Notes under the pieces: generated by a model | The model's input: the letters and a program-made list of their open reading frames with translations, nothing else | Told to the model about the DNA's origin: nothing | Database searches by the model: none | Origin: Gammaproteobacteria bacterium | Lineage (GTDB): Bacteria; Pseudomonadota; Gammaproteobacteria; PS1; Pseudothioglobaceae | DNA: 53,877 bases | Direction of reading: 5' to 3' | Assembly (NCBI GenBank): GCA_008080915.1 | Contig: VMDI01000041.1 | Coordinates: 1 to 53,877, forward strand | Program-made: the position numbers and the translations under genes | In this document: positions 44,064-52,750 of the stretch, piece by piece | Layout of the letters: each line of letters begins with the position of its first letter | Numbering within the stretch: the stretch's first letter is position 1

Positions 44064-44846
44064 TTAAGTATATGAATTAATTGATGTTTTTCTCAAAACT
44101 TCACTTGCAAGAGAAAGGTAGGATAGGGCACCTTTAGATGATCTAGCATAATTGATAGCGGCTTTTCCAAAACTTGGAGCTTCGGCTAACTTTACATTTC
44201 GTGGAACAATAGTCTTAAAAACTTTATGAGAGAAGTACTTTAATAATTGAACTGAGACTTCATTAGATAAATTATTTCTTGTGTCATACATCGTTCTAAC
44301 TAAACCAGTTATGTCTAAATTGGGATTAGTAGTTTGTTTGATTTTTTCAATAGTTTGCATAAGTGCGCTTAAACCCTCAAGTGCGTAGTATTCACACTGC
44401 ATTGGAATAATAATACCATTAGATGCTGTAAAAGCGTTGATTGTTAGCATATTAAGAGAAGGGGGACAATCTATAACAATAAAATCATAAACATTAATCA
44501 CTTCAGATAACACTTCTTTAAGTTTGTATTCAGAATTTTTATTTCTTAAAAGAGTTACCTCTGCTGCAACTAAATCAGTATTAGATGGAATAACATCCAT
44601 ACCAACTCCTTCACAATGTTGAACAGCTTTATCAAGTGAGCATTCATCTAGAAGTAGTTCACAAATCGAATTGTTAAGATTGTATTTATCAATTCCACAA
44701 CCCATCGTGGCATTACCTTGTGGGTCGATATCAATCAATAAGACTTTCTTATGGATTTTAGCCAGCGCTGCAGATAAGTTAACTGCGGTGGTTGTTTTTC
44801 CAACCCCACCTTTCTGATTTGCAATTGAAATTATATTGGCTGACAC
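44064..44846 (-). CDS. parA: Chromosome partitioning ATPase ParA (Soj)
   Basis: The protein has 260 residues. The deviant Walker A IANQKGGVGKTTTAVNLSAAL is at the N-terminus, then LLIDIDPQGNATMGCG and FIVIDCPPSLNMLTINAF. It forms ATP-dependent DNA-bound gradients moving ParB-parS. It follows ctpA (7-bp gap) and precedes parB directly. Chromosomal par genes often lie near gidB and the origin; that context is absent. Confidence 0.96.
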   Translation of the reverse strand: MSANIISIANQKGGVGKTTTAVNLSAALAKIHKKVLLIDIDPQGNATMGCGIDKYNLNNSICELLLDECSLDKAVQHCEGVGMDVIPSNTDLVAAEVTLLRNKNSEYKLKEVLSEVINVYDFIVIDCPPSLNMLTINAFTASNGIIIPMQCEYYALEGLSALMQTIEKIKQTTNPNLDITGLVRTMYDTRNNLSNEVSVQLLKYFSHKVFKTIVPRNVKLAEAPSFGKAAINYARSSKGALSYLSLASEVLRKTSINSYT

Positions 44847-44853
44847 GATAAAA

Positions 44854-46194
44854 CTACTTTTTAGCTAAAACATTGAGCGCCTTTAAAAGATTCGAAGCTT
44901 CAACAATAAAGTAATCCTTTTTGAGTCTTTCAATTGCTTTAGTTTCCGCTTCATTAGCAATTTTATCTTGTTGTTTAATAATCTCATCAGATGTCATTTC
45001 TGTAGGATTTTTATCCTCTAAATGTCCCTCTAGATCTTTTTCTTTGGTATCAGTGATATCTTCTTCTTTCTCATTGTTAAGATCTATATTTTTGAGAGCA
45101 ATATCTGGCTCAATACCTTTCGCTTGAATAGATCTTCCTGATGGAGTGAAATATCTTGCAGTTGTGATTTTAAGACCATATCCATTTTCAGAATCAATAA
45201 TGGTCTGAACAGAGCCCTTACCAAAAGATGTCTTACCCATTATGATTGCACGCTTATGATCCTGCAAAGCACCAGCAACAATTTCAGATGCTGAAGCGGA
45301 GCCTTCATTAATTAATACTACAATAGGTGCACCATTAAGAATATCAGGTCCCTCTATAGGAAATTTCAAATTGGAACTTGGTATTCTTCCTTCGGTATAA
45401 ACCACTAATCCTTCATTATCAAGAAAAACGTTGGATACATCGACAGCTCCATCCAATATTCCACCTGGATTGTTTCTAAGATCAAGTATTAGGGATTTTA
45501 GAGGGGAGCCATTCTTTTCGACTAACTCTTTTATCTTGTCTTTGAGTAATTGGGCGGTAGGATTTTGAAAACTAGAAATTCTTACATATCCCAATCCTGA
45601 ATCAAGCAAGTGGCTTTTAACAGAAGTAATAGTGATAATTTCTCTAGTGATATTAACTACAAAAGGTTTTTTCCCATTTCTAACAATTGTTAAATCAATT
45701 GAAGTATTTGGAGTTCCTCTCATTAGAGATACGCCATCTTCTAGTGTCATATCATTAACTGGTTTATTCCCAATTTTAACAATTAAATCACCTGCTTGAA
45801 TTCCTGCACGATAGGCAGGAGTGTCGTCTATCGGTGAAATGACCTGAATAGCATCATCTTTCTTACCAATCACTATACCAAGTCCACCAAATTGACCTTC
45901 GGCACTCTCCATTAAGTTGGTTTGTTCTTTTGGCTCAAGATAAACCGAGTGAGGATCAAGACCATTAACCATTCCTTTGATGGCATTATTGAAAAGTTCT
46001 TCGTTAGTAACATCATCAACATAAAGTTGTTTAATATCACTAAATATTCTCGTGAATGACTCTAGATCTTCAAAAAAAGCCTCAATTTTTTCTTTTTCTG
46101 AAGTATTTTCGGCAACTACATTAGATGTGAAAAATGATGCAAGACAAAATATTGAAAAAAGTGAAAATTTTGAAATAATTTTTAAGAAATTCAT
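44854..46194 (-). CDS. ctpA: Carboxyl-terminal processing protease (S41 family)
   Basis: The protein has 446 residues from the ATG at 46194, which opens a signal peptide (MNFLKIISKFSLFSIFCLAS, cleaved near VVAE). The frame extends 63 bp further to GTG 46257, but that would bury the signal sequence. A PDZ domain (about residues 80-165, GQFGGLGIVIGKKDD) precedes the protease core with the catalytic Ser in GSASASEIVAGAL and Lys in KTSFGKGSVQT. It degrades or trims periplasmic proteins from their C-termini. Confidence 0.94.
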   Translation of the reverse strand: MNFLKIISKFSLFSIFCLASFFTSNVVAENTSEKEKIEAFFEDLESFTRIFSDIKQLYVDDVTNEELFNNAIKGMVNGLDPHSVYLEPKEQTNLMESAEGQFGGLGIVIGKKDDAIQVISPIDDTPAYRAGIQAGDLIVKIGNKPVNDMTLEDGVSLMRGTPNTSIDLTIVRNGKKPFVVNITREIITITSVKSHLLDSGLGYVRISSFQNPTAQLLKDKIKELVEKNGSPLKSLILDLRNNPGGILDGAVDVSNVFLDNEGLVVYTEGRIPSSNLKFPIEGPDILNGAPIVVLINEGSASASEIVAGALQDHKRAIIMGKTSFGKGSVQTIIDSENGYGLKITTARYFTPSGRSIQAKGIEPDIALKNIDLNNEKEEDITDTKEKDLEGHLEDKNPTEMTSDEIIKQQDKIANEAETKAIERLKKDYFIVEASNLLKALNVLAKK

Positions 46195-46307
46195 AATATA
46201 ATTATTTTGTGAATAGTGTAAATAGCTCTTGTTGGCAAAAAATACAATAATACTCACAATTCCATTTATTTGACTTTATTTTTTTAACAAAATCATTGAG
46301 GATATTA

Positions 46308-46916
46308 ATGAAATCATTAAATTTGTTTTTTTTCATCACTTTGTCTTTCATAACCAGTTTTGCAATTGCCGATAATCATTCTGAGACTTCAATAACTGAA
46401 TCATCGGAACCAGTTTCTACTGGGCCAGCTGATGCAATAAGATCAGCGTTAATTAATCTCAACCAGCTATCAAAGTCGCTTTATACGCCTGAGAAGACTA
46501 AAGAAGTTGTTGAAAACCAAGTAGTTCCATTGTTTGATTTCGATAAGTTAGCTAAAGAAGTACTATTGTTTACTCGTGTTTCATTGTCAAATGAAGAATT
46601 AAAATATTTTACCTCCCGTCTACAGAATTCAATTTTGACTGGCATGTTGACAAAGTTTGCCCAAATTAGAACAACAAGTTTCAAATTTATGTCAGCTAGA
46701 CCTTCTAGGGGTGGCTCAATAATTGTTCAATTGGGTGTATTCGGATATGCTTCATATCCAATGTATATAGATTTGGTTTTTCATCAAAATGATGAACAAA
46801 AATGGTTAATTTATGATGTTGTGCTAAATAGAGACAGTTTGATCAATTACTATCGTAAGATGGCAATTGTGTTGCTCAATAGGTACGGCACATATGGAAT
46901 GTTAGGTAGAATATAA
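46308..46916 (+). CDS. MlaC/Ttg2D-like phospholipid-binding periplasmic protein
   Basis: The protein has 202 residues from ATG 46308, with GAGGA 5 bp upstream; a TTG four codons earlier is unlikely. A signal peptide ends near FAIADN. The mature part has VVPLFDFDKLAKEVL, then FTSRLQNSILTGMLTKFAQI and WLIYDVVLNRDSLINYYR, matching the Ttg2/MlaC family (PF05494), which ferries phospholipids between the outer membrane and the MlaFEDB complex. The other mla genes are not adjacent. It is divergent from ctpA. Confidence 0.88.
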   Translation: MKSLNLFFFITLSFITSFAIADNHSETSITESSEPVSTGPADAIRSALINLNQLSKSLYTPEKTKEVVENQVVPLFDFDKLAKEVLLFTRVSLSNEELKYFTSRLQNSILTGMLTKFAQIRTTSFKFMSARPSRGGSIIVQLGVFGYASYPMYIDLVFHQNDEQKWLIYDVVLNRDSLINYYRKMAIVLLNRYGTYGMLGRI

Positions 46917-46928
46917 ATTGGGGTATAT

Positions 46929-47243
46929 ATGACTGAAGTTACACTTCTAGAAAAAGAAGAAGATATTGAAAAAGCAACAAAAGCTCTTAAAGCGATGGCT
47001 CATCCTTTAAGGTTAAAAATACTTTGCGCATTAAAGGCTGATGAGTTGCCTGTTTTGGAAATAGTCAAACAAGTTGGCTCATCTCAATCAAATATTTCTC
47101 AACATATTGATATTTTAAGAACTAAGGACATCGTTGAATCGCGACGGGATGGAAACAAAATTTTGTGTAAGGTTAAAGATGCAAAAATTTTAAAGCTTGT
47201 CGCCAATATGCAAGCCGTTTTCTGTTCAGAAGATATTTCTTAA
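46929..47243 (+). CDS. ArsR-family transcriptional regulator, possible sulfide/persulfide sensor
   Basis: The protein has 104 residues with a winged helix: LKAMAHPLRLKILCAL, VLEIVKQVGSSQSNISQHID (recognition helix) and VESRRDGNKILCKV. Cysteines are at 33, 80 and 99. Cys33 lies in the ILC segment and Cys99 in an FC near the C-terminus, the places of the redox pair in SqrR/BigR-type persulfide sensors, and the metal ELCVCDL-type motif of ArsR is missing. Persulfide sensing is therefore plausible, not proven. 12 bp after the MlaC-like gene; tRNA-Arg follows. Confidence 0.82.
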   Translation: MTEVTLLEKEEDIEKATKALKAMAHPLRLKILCALKADELPVLEIVKQVGSSQSNISQHIDILRTKDIVESRRDGNKILCKVKDAKILKLVANMQAVFCSEDIS

Positions 47244-47265
47244 TACACTTTAACCGACCACTACT

Positions 47266-47342
47266 GCGTCCGTAGCTCAGCTGGATAGAGTATTGGCCTC
47301 CGAAGCCAAGGGTCGGGTGTTCGAATCACCTCGGACGCGCCA
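47266..47342 (+). tRNA. tRNA-Arg (anticodon CCG)
   Basis: A 77-nt cloverleaf with encoded CCA. The acceptor stem GCGTCCG/CGGACGC, D-arm GCTC/GAGT, anticodon stem TTGGC/GCCAA with loop CTCCGAA (anticodon CCG) and T-arm GGGTG/CACCT with TTCGAAT pair throughout (one G-U). It reads CGG arginine codons. Confidence 0.96.
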
Positions 47343-47355
47343 AAAATAACCATTT

Positions 47356-48135
47356 ATGACATATCCAAACATTGATCCAGTAATTCTTGACTTAGGATTC
47401 GCCAAAATTTATTGGTATGGGCTAATGTATATTTTTGCTTTTATTTCTGCATATTTTCTAGCAAAGAATCGCATAAAAAAATCTTCTCAATGGAAATTAA
47501 ATGAATTAGAGGATCTAATTTTTTATGGCGCCATTGGCGTTGTCTTAGGTGGAAGGTTGGGATATATGTTTTTTTATAATCTCAGCGATTTTATTTCAAA
47601 TCCAGCTATTATTTTTGAAATTCAAAATGGCGGTATGTCGTTCCATGGAGGTCTTCTAGGGGTAATCATATCAGTGATTTTGTTTAATAGAAAATATAAA
47701 CGAGATTTCTTTATTACGATGGACTTTGTTGCACCACTTGTACCTCTGGGATTGGGGTTTGGGAGAATAGGTAACTTTATAAATGGTGAGTTATGGGGCA
47801 AGGTATCGAGTTCCAGTTATGCCATGTTCATTCCTCAAGAGAATACCAGTCGATACCCAACTCAATTGTATGAAGCTTTTTTGGAAGGATTAATTCTTTT
47901 TGCAATACTATGGTTATATAGTTCAAAAGAGAGGCCAAGAATGTCAACTTCAGCTCTTTTTCTAATATTTTATGGTTTATTTAGATTTATAATTGAATTC
48001 GTAAGAGAGCCGGATCAACATATTGGATATTTGGCTTTTAACTGGATAACGATGGGGCAAGTCCTGAGCTTTCCAATGATTCTTTTGGGAGTTTATCTAT
48101 TTATGAAGTCTAATAAAAATGCAAGCATATCTTGA
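47356..48135 (+). CDS. lgt: Prolipoprotein diacylglyceryl transferase
   Basis: The protein has 259 residues with about seven membrane segments. IYWYGLMYIFAFISAYFLA, GGRLGYMFFYN, NGGMSFHGGLLGVII and the signature GRIGNFINGELWG (about residues 136-148) are diagnostic. It attaches diacylglycerol to the lipobox cysteine, ahead of LspA (11233-11697). The end overlaps thyA by 17 bp, a common lgt-thyA arrangement in gammaproteobacteria. Confidence 0.96.
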   Translation: MTYPNIDPVILDLGFAKIYWYGLMYIFAFISAYFLAKNRIKKSSQWKLNELEDLIFYGAIGVVLGGRLGYMFFYNLSDFISNPAIIFEIQNGGMSFHGGLLGVIISVILFNRKYKRDFFITMDFVAPLVPLGLGFGRIGNFINGELWGKVSSSSYAMFIPQENTSRYPTQLYEAFLEGLILFAILWLYSSKERPRMSTSALFLIFYGLFRFIIEFVREPDQHIGYLAFNWITMGQVLSFPMILLGVYLFMKSNKNASIS

Positions 48136-48973
48136 TATAGGTAAAAAAATTCTTGAAGAAGGTCAATGGATCGAAAATAAACGCACAGGACAAAAAACTC
48201 TAGCGATTATCGGTGCTACTTTTGAGCATGATTTATCTACTGGAACCGTTCCAGTTGTTACCACAAAAAAACTCTTCTGGAAGGCTGCAATTGGTGAAAT
48301 GCTTGGGTATATAAGAGGTTATCGATCAGCAGCACAATTTAGAGCATTGGGATGTAATACTTGGAATGCCAATGCAAATGAGAATGATGCATGGCTTAAT
48401 AACCCTCATCGTCAGGGTGAAGATGATATGGGACTATGTTACGGTGTCATTGGAAGGGCATTTCCAGGAATTGAGGATGACGAACCATTGGACCAATATA
48501 AGAAGATCGTGAATGACCTATCTCAAGGTTTTGATGATAGACGCGAGATTTTAACTTTCAATCATCCTAATTTGATTCATAGAGCCTGCCTGCCTGCCTG
48601 TATGCATACACATCACTTCAATTTGTTAGGCAATGAACTATACATAGAAAGTTACCAGAGGAGTAGTGACTATGCTCTTGGTCAGCCATTTAATCATTTC
48701 CAAGTGGCCTTTCTATTGATGATCACTGCACAAATTACTGGAAATGAACCAAAAAAAATGAGGCATCATTTATCCAATATTCATTTGTATGAAGATCAGG
48801 TAGAAATTTTTAAAAATGAACAATTAAACAGAGAGCCACTCAAGTTACCTAAATTAAAGATTAATCCGGATATCAAAACCTTAGAAGATCTTGAAACGTG
48901 GGTGACTATGGATGATTTTGAATTGGTGGATTACGAACATCACCCAGCAATTAGTTATCCTTTTACTGTTTAA
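48119..48973 (+). CDS. thyA: Thymidylate synthase, divergent type
   Basis: The protein has 284 residues. DDRREILTFNHPNL (phosphate-binding arginines), the nucleophile in LPACMHTHHF, YQRSSDYALGQPFNHF (with the Asn that selects dUMP) and IHLYEDQ match ThyA in order. Several usually fixed residues differ: LPPCH is LPACM, QRSCD is QRSSD, and the Trp of YGxxWR is Gly. It makes dTMP from dUMP using methylene-tetrahydrofolate. A GCCT repeat (four copies) spans the nucleophile codon. Confidence 0.9.
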   Translation: MQAYLDIGKKILEEGQWIENKRTGQKTLAIIGATFEHDLSTGTVPVVTTKKLFWKAAIGEMLGYIRGYRSAAQFRALGCNTWNANANENDAWLNNPHRQGEDDMGLCYGVIGRAFPGIEDDEPLDQYKKIVNDLSQGFDDRREILTFNHPNLIHRACLPACMHTHHFNLLGNELYIESYQRSSDYALGQPFNHFQVAFLLMITAQITGNEPKKMRHHLSNIHLYEDQVEIFKNEQLNREPLKLPKLKINPDIKTLEDLETWVTMDDFELVDYEHHPAISYPFTV

Positions 48974-48981
48974 AGTCTCTA

Positions 48982-49947
48982 ATGGACTCACTTTCTCAAT
49001 TTGTCTTAGGTTCAGCTGTTGCTGTTGTTGTTACCAAGGAGCCATCAAGGAAAGTTGCAATCTGGGGAGGAATAATTGCGACTATTCCTGATTTAGATAT
49101 TTTTATTCAGTATGCAGATCCCATAGAAAGAACAACTAGTCATCGTGGTTTTTCCCATTCTTTAATCGTATTGACGCTTTTTGCTCCTTTTCTTGGTGTA
49201 TTAATCTCTAAGGTTTTGAAGATTGTTGATAAGCAAAAAGTAATATTAATGACCTGGCTTGCTCTGATTACTCATCCATTACTGGATAGTTTAACTATTT
49301 ATGGCACACAGCTTTTATGGCCAATTGCAGATCTTCAGTCAAATGTGATGATCGGATCAATTTTTATTATTGATCCTCTCTACACCTTGTGGTTATTAAT
49401 TGCATTGTTGCTCATTTTATTAGGATACAAAAATAAGAATATTAGGTTGAGAGCGGCACAATTAGGGTTAGCGATTAGTACTTTGTATCTTTCTTTTACA
49501 TTGTATGCCCAGGAAGGTATTGTTAAGCCAATAATCAAAGACTCTTCTTACGATCAGGTAATTATTACCCCATATCCATTTAATACAATCAATTGGAATA
49601 TAGTCAAAATTAAGGGAGATCAATATACTGAAAGTTGTGTAAATATATTTAACCGCTTAGAGATTGAAAAGTTTAGAGGCTTTTTAAATCATGATCTATT
49701 AAATTCTGATTCTATAAGTCGTTACGCAAAATTTTCAAATAACTTTTACAAATTAGATTCGGATACTTTTAATAACAGACTTCTCCTAACTGACCTAAGA
49801 ATGGGAAATCATCAGCAGTATGTTTTTAATTTTATCGTCGGAAGAAAAAACCCAGATGAAAAAAACTTTAAATCAACTAAGCCTTTTAGGGTTAAAGTAG
49901 GGACTGGTAGGACACTTGAGAAAATAAGTTTGACTTGTAAAAGTTAA
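48982..49947 (+). CDS. DUF457/YdjM-type membrane-bound metal-dependent hydrolase, copy 2
   Basis: The protein has 321 residues and is a paralogue of the gene at 3453-4445: MDSLSQFVLGSAVAV at the start, TIPDLDIFIQY, SHRGFSHSLIV and THPLLDSLTIYGTQLLWP. Several membrane segments (about residues 60-175) are followed by a soluble C-terminal region. The conserved His and Asp residues suggest metal binding. ATG start, 8 bp after thyA; convergent with trpB, whose stop is 1 bp away. Confidence 0.82.
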   Translation: MDSLSQFVLGSAVAVVVTKEPSRKVAIWGGIIATIPDLDIFIQYADPIERTTSHRGFSHSLIVLTLFAPFLGVLISKVLKIVDKQKVILMTWLALITHPLLDSLTIYGTQLLWPIADLQSNVMIGSIFIIDPLYTLWLLIALLLILLGYKNKNIRLRAAQLGLAISTLYLSFTLYAQEGIVKPIIKDSSYDQVIITPYPFNTINWNIVKIKGDQYTESCVNIFNRLEIEKFRGFLNHDLLNSDSISRYAKFSNNFYKLDSDTFNNRLLLTDLRMGNHQQYVFNFIVGRKNPDEKNFKSTKPFRVKVGTGRTLEKISLTCKS

Positions 49948-49948
49948 A

Positions 49949-51163
49949 CTAGATATTTCCCATCAGATTTTTTACAGTATCTATATCTTTGTCTCCACGA
50001 CCAGAGAGGTTAACAACAATGCTTTTACCTTTGCCCATTTCTTTAGCAAGTTTGATGGCATAGGCAACAGCATGAGAAGTTTCAAGTGCAGGAAGAATTC
50101 CTTCAACTCGAGTTAAGGTATGAAATGCCTCTAGCGCTTCATGATCATCGACCGCTACATATTTTGCTCTTCCTGAGTCTTTAAGGTATGAATGCTCTGG
50201 TCCCACTCCAGGATAATCTAGGCCAGCAGATATTGAGTGAGTTTCACCTATTTGTCCATTCTGATCACAAACCACATAGGTTCTATTACCATGAAGCACT
50301 CCAGGTTTTCCCTTGTTAAGAGGGGCAGAATGTTTATCGGTATCAAGGCCTAGACCGGCAGCTTCAACTCCGTACATTTCAACAGAAGTATCTTCAATAA
50401 AAGGATGGAATAAACCTATCGCATTCGAACCACCACCAACACAAGCAACTAATGCGTCAGGAAGGCCTCCAAACTGCTCTGAAAACTGTTTTTTTGTCTC
50501 TTTACCAATAACACTCTGAAAATCTCTTACCATCATTGGATAAGGATGTGGACCAGCGACAGTGCCAATAATATAAAAAGTGTCATCAACATTAGTGACC
50601 CAATCTCTCATAGCCTCATTGAGTGCATCTTTAAGAGTTTTCGATCCTGAGGTTACAGAAACCACTTCAGCACCTAAAAGTTTCATTCTAAACACATTGA
50701 GTGCTTGACGTTTAACATCAACCTCACCCATATAAACTACACATTTGAGCCCTAATCTTGCGGCAATAGTTGCTGTGGCAACCCCATGCTGACCAGCACC
50801 TGTCTCAGCAATAATTCTTGTTTTACCCATTCGTTTAGCCACTAGAGCTTGACCAATGGTATTGTTAACTTTGTGAGCTCCAGTATGATTTAAATCTTCA
50901 CGTTTGAAATAAAGATTAGCGCCACCAATTTTATTGGTTAGATTTTCAGCAAAATATAATGGAGTTTCTCGGCCAACATAATGTTTCAGGTCGTAATGAA
51001 ATTCTTGCTCAAAAAGTTTGTCATTCTTACATTTTTCATACTCAATCTCTAATCTCTTGATTGGATCAATGAGTGTTTCAGAAGAAAAATTACCACCAAA
51101 GATACCGAAGTGACCTTTTTCGTCTGGCAGGGTGTAGTGTTTAAAGTCTTTTTGATTCATCAT
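49949..51163 (-). CDS. trpB: Tryptophan synthase beta subunit
   Basis: The protein has 404 residues. [16 protein letters not shown] at the N-terminus, the PLP lysine in [30 protein letters not shown], the phosphate loop [15 protein letters not shown] and [11 protein letters not shown] at the C-terminus are canonical TrpB1. It condenses indole with serine. trpA is not adjacent; instead the gene overlaps the upstream cbiX-like gene by 23 bp. Two tandem ATG starts. Confidence 0.97.
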   Translation of the reverse strand: MMNQKDFKHYTLPDEKGHFGIFGGNFSSETLIDPIKRLEIEYEKCKNDKLFEQEFHYDLKHYVGRETPLYFAENLTNKIGGANLYFKREDLNHTGAHKVNNTIGQALVAKRMGKTRIIAETGAGQHGVATATIAARLGLKCVVYMGEVDVKRQALNVFRMKLLGAEVVSVTSGSKTLKDALNEAMRDWVTNVDDTFYIIGTVAGPHPYPMMVRDFQSVIGKETKKQFSEQFGGLPDALVACVGGGSNAIGLFHPFIEDTSVEMYGVEAAGLGLDTDKHSAPLNKGKPGVLHGNRTYVVCDQNGQIGETHSISAGLDYPGVGPEHSYLKDSGRAKYVAVDDHEALEAFHTLTRVEGILPALETSHAVAYAIKLAKEMGKGKSIVVNLSGRGDKDIDTVKNLMGNI

Positions 51164-51539
51164 TTCGACCAGATTGAACGTATACAGCTGATTTTACCAA
51201 TAAATCAGCAATTTCTTTACGCGAACCAAGATAATCAGCAATTTCAATTTCAATATTTGGATTGTTAGCGCGACCTTTATCAACCTCTTCTGGAACATCT
51301 TCCGCCACATGCCTACCAGCAGATAGGAAGTAGGGAACGACAACAATTTTTTCAGCACCTTTACGAACACAAAGGTCAATCGCATCAGGAATATATGGTT
51401 CAGCTAATTCAAGAAAACCATGCTCGACAAAGTCAAATTCACCATCGAGTAAGTTATTCATATGTTTAGCAAGCACTGCCACTTCGCTATTAGATTCTTT
51501 CCTTCTGCTTCCATGTGCCACCAATAGAAGTGCATTCAT
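51141..51539 (-). CDS. Small CbiX-type sirohydrochlorin chelatase
   Basis: The protein has 132 residues, the short (CbiX-S, single-domain) form. [13 protein letters not shown] with the metal-binding His, [17 protein letters not shown] and [17 protein letters not shown] are the family motifs. Such enzymes insert cobalt or ferrous iron into sirohydrochlorin; without cobalamin synthesis genes in view, siroheme is the more likely product, which sulfur-metabolising reductases need. Its 3' end overlaps trpB by 23 bp. Confidence 0.85.
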   Translation of the reverse strand: MNALLLVAHGSRRKESNSEVAVLAKHMNNLLDGEFDFVEHGFLELAEPYIPDAIDLCVRKGAEKIVVVPYFLSAGRHVAEDVPEEVDKGRANNPNIEIEIADYLGSRKEIADLLVKSAVYVQSGRNDESKRL

Positions 51540-51678
51540 AATAAATTCCTAAGTAATAATTACATCAGTAATTTTAGTTTATTTTCTAAAGTAAGCAAAA
51601 AGATCTACCCTGTGATTAATAAGGTAATAAATCAAATAAACTGGTAAATTACATATCTGATGCAATTTACAACATCAG

Positions 51679-51684
51679 TATAAT
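51679..51684 (+). promoter_or_regulatory. Candidate -10 box for hemH
   Basis: TATAAT lies 29 bp before the hemH start in the 173-bp divergent gap. No convincing -35 box; no ribosome site is seen ahead of the ATG. Confidence 0.4.
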
Positions 51685-51712
51685 TCACTGTAAATATTCT
51701 TAAAAGTTTTAA

Positions 51713-52750
51713 ATGTATAGTTGTTCCAGGAAATATGAATCTGCAAATCAAGGCAAAGTTGGAGTATTAATCACAAACCTTGGAACGCCTGATTCACCGA
51801 CCAAGGAGTCATTAAAGGTTTATCTTAAGGAGTTTCTTTCTGATCCGAGAGTAGTTGAGCCACCCCCAGCTAGGTGGTTATGGAAGCTGATTTTAAATTT
51901 AATTATCTTAAATACTCGTCCAAAAAAATCAGCCGAGGCTTATCAGAGTGTTTGGGGGAAATTTGGTGACGGATCACCGCTTCTTGATATTGGCAAAGAG
52001 CAAAAAAGATTGATTTCAAAAGAACTCAATGATAAATACTCTGGTCAGTTTGAAGTTGAGATTGGCATGAGATATGGAAACCCTTCTATTGCTTCTGGAC
52101 TAAAGAGTCTGGAGGAAAAAGGCTGTGAAAAAGTGCTAATTTTTCCTTTGTATCCTCAATATGCAAGCGCAACCACTGGCTCAACATTTGATGCTGTTGC
52201 TGATGCTCTTAAGACAATGAGGAGAGTGCCTGAATTAAAGTTTGTGAGCCATTACTACAATGATAAAAGATTTATTAAAGCGCTTTCTAATTCTGTTAAA
52301 AAATTTCAGAAACAACACGGAAAACCTGACTTGCTTTTAACTTCATATCATGGGATTCCAAAAAGATACTTTGAAAATGGTGATAACTATCCTTGCCATT
52401 GTTGCAAAACTACTTACCTGTTAGCTAAGGATTTAAAGCTAGAGCCTAGTAAGTACAAGATGAGTTTTCAATCCCTTTTTGGTAAAGAGGAGTGGATGAG
52501 GGACTACACTGATGAAACTTTAAAATCTTTACCTTCCAAAGGGGTAAAAAATGTTCAAGTTATTTGTCCTGGTTTCTCAGCAGATTGTCTTGAAACTATT
52601 GAAGAAATTGATGAAGAAAATCGTGAATATTTTATGGAAGCTGGTGGAGAAACATATCACTACATACCGGCTCTGAATTATGACAAAGAGCATATCTCCT
52701 GCCTTACTGGGATTATTATTGATAAAACCAAAGATTGGATGATTAAATGA
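51713..52750 (+). CDS. hemH: Ferrochelatase
   Basis: The protein has 345 residues. GVLITNLGTPDSPTKESLKV near the N-terminus, SVWGKFGDGSPL, the metal-binding His in LLTSYHGIPKRYF and the Glu in CPGFSADCLETIEEIDEE are conserved. NYPCHCCKTTYLLA is the usual cysteine-containing insert. It inserts iron into protoporphyrin IX at the inner membrane. It overlaps the following epimerase by 4 bp (ATGA). Confidence 0.96.
   Translation: MYSCSRKYESANQGKVGVLITNLGTPDSPTKESLKVYLKEFLSDPRVVEPPPARWLWKLILNLIILNTRPKKSAEAYQSVWGKFGDGSPLLDIGKEQKRLISKELNDKYSGQFEVEIGMRYGNPSIASGLKSLEEKGCEKVLIFPLYPQYASATTGSTFDAVADALKTMRRVPELKFVSHYYNDKRFIKALSNSVKKFQKQHGKPDLLLTSYHGIPKRYFENGDNYPCHCCKTTYLLAKDLKLEPSKYKMSFQSLFGKEEWMRDYTDETLKSLPSKGVKNVQVICPGFSADCLETIEEIDEENREYFMEAGGETYHYIPALNYDKEHISCLTGIIIDKTKDWMIK

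Noticed and set aside
46195-46257. Longer N-terminus for the CtpA protease from GTG 46257
   Set aside because: It would place 21 polar and aromatic residues before an otherwise normal signal peptide; the ATG at 46194 fits the family better, although neither has a strong ribosome site.
48584-48599. Tetranucleotide repeat (GCCT)4 over the thyA nucleophile codon, as a possible phase-variation tract
   Set aside because: Four units are too few for frequent slippage, and thyA is not a plausible contingency gene. The codons are also explained by the protein motif.
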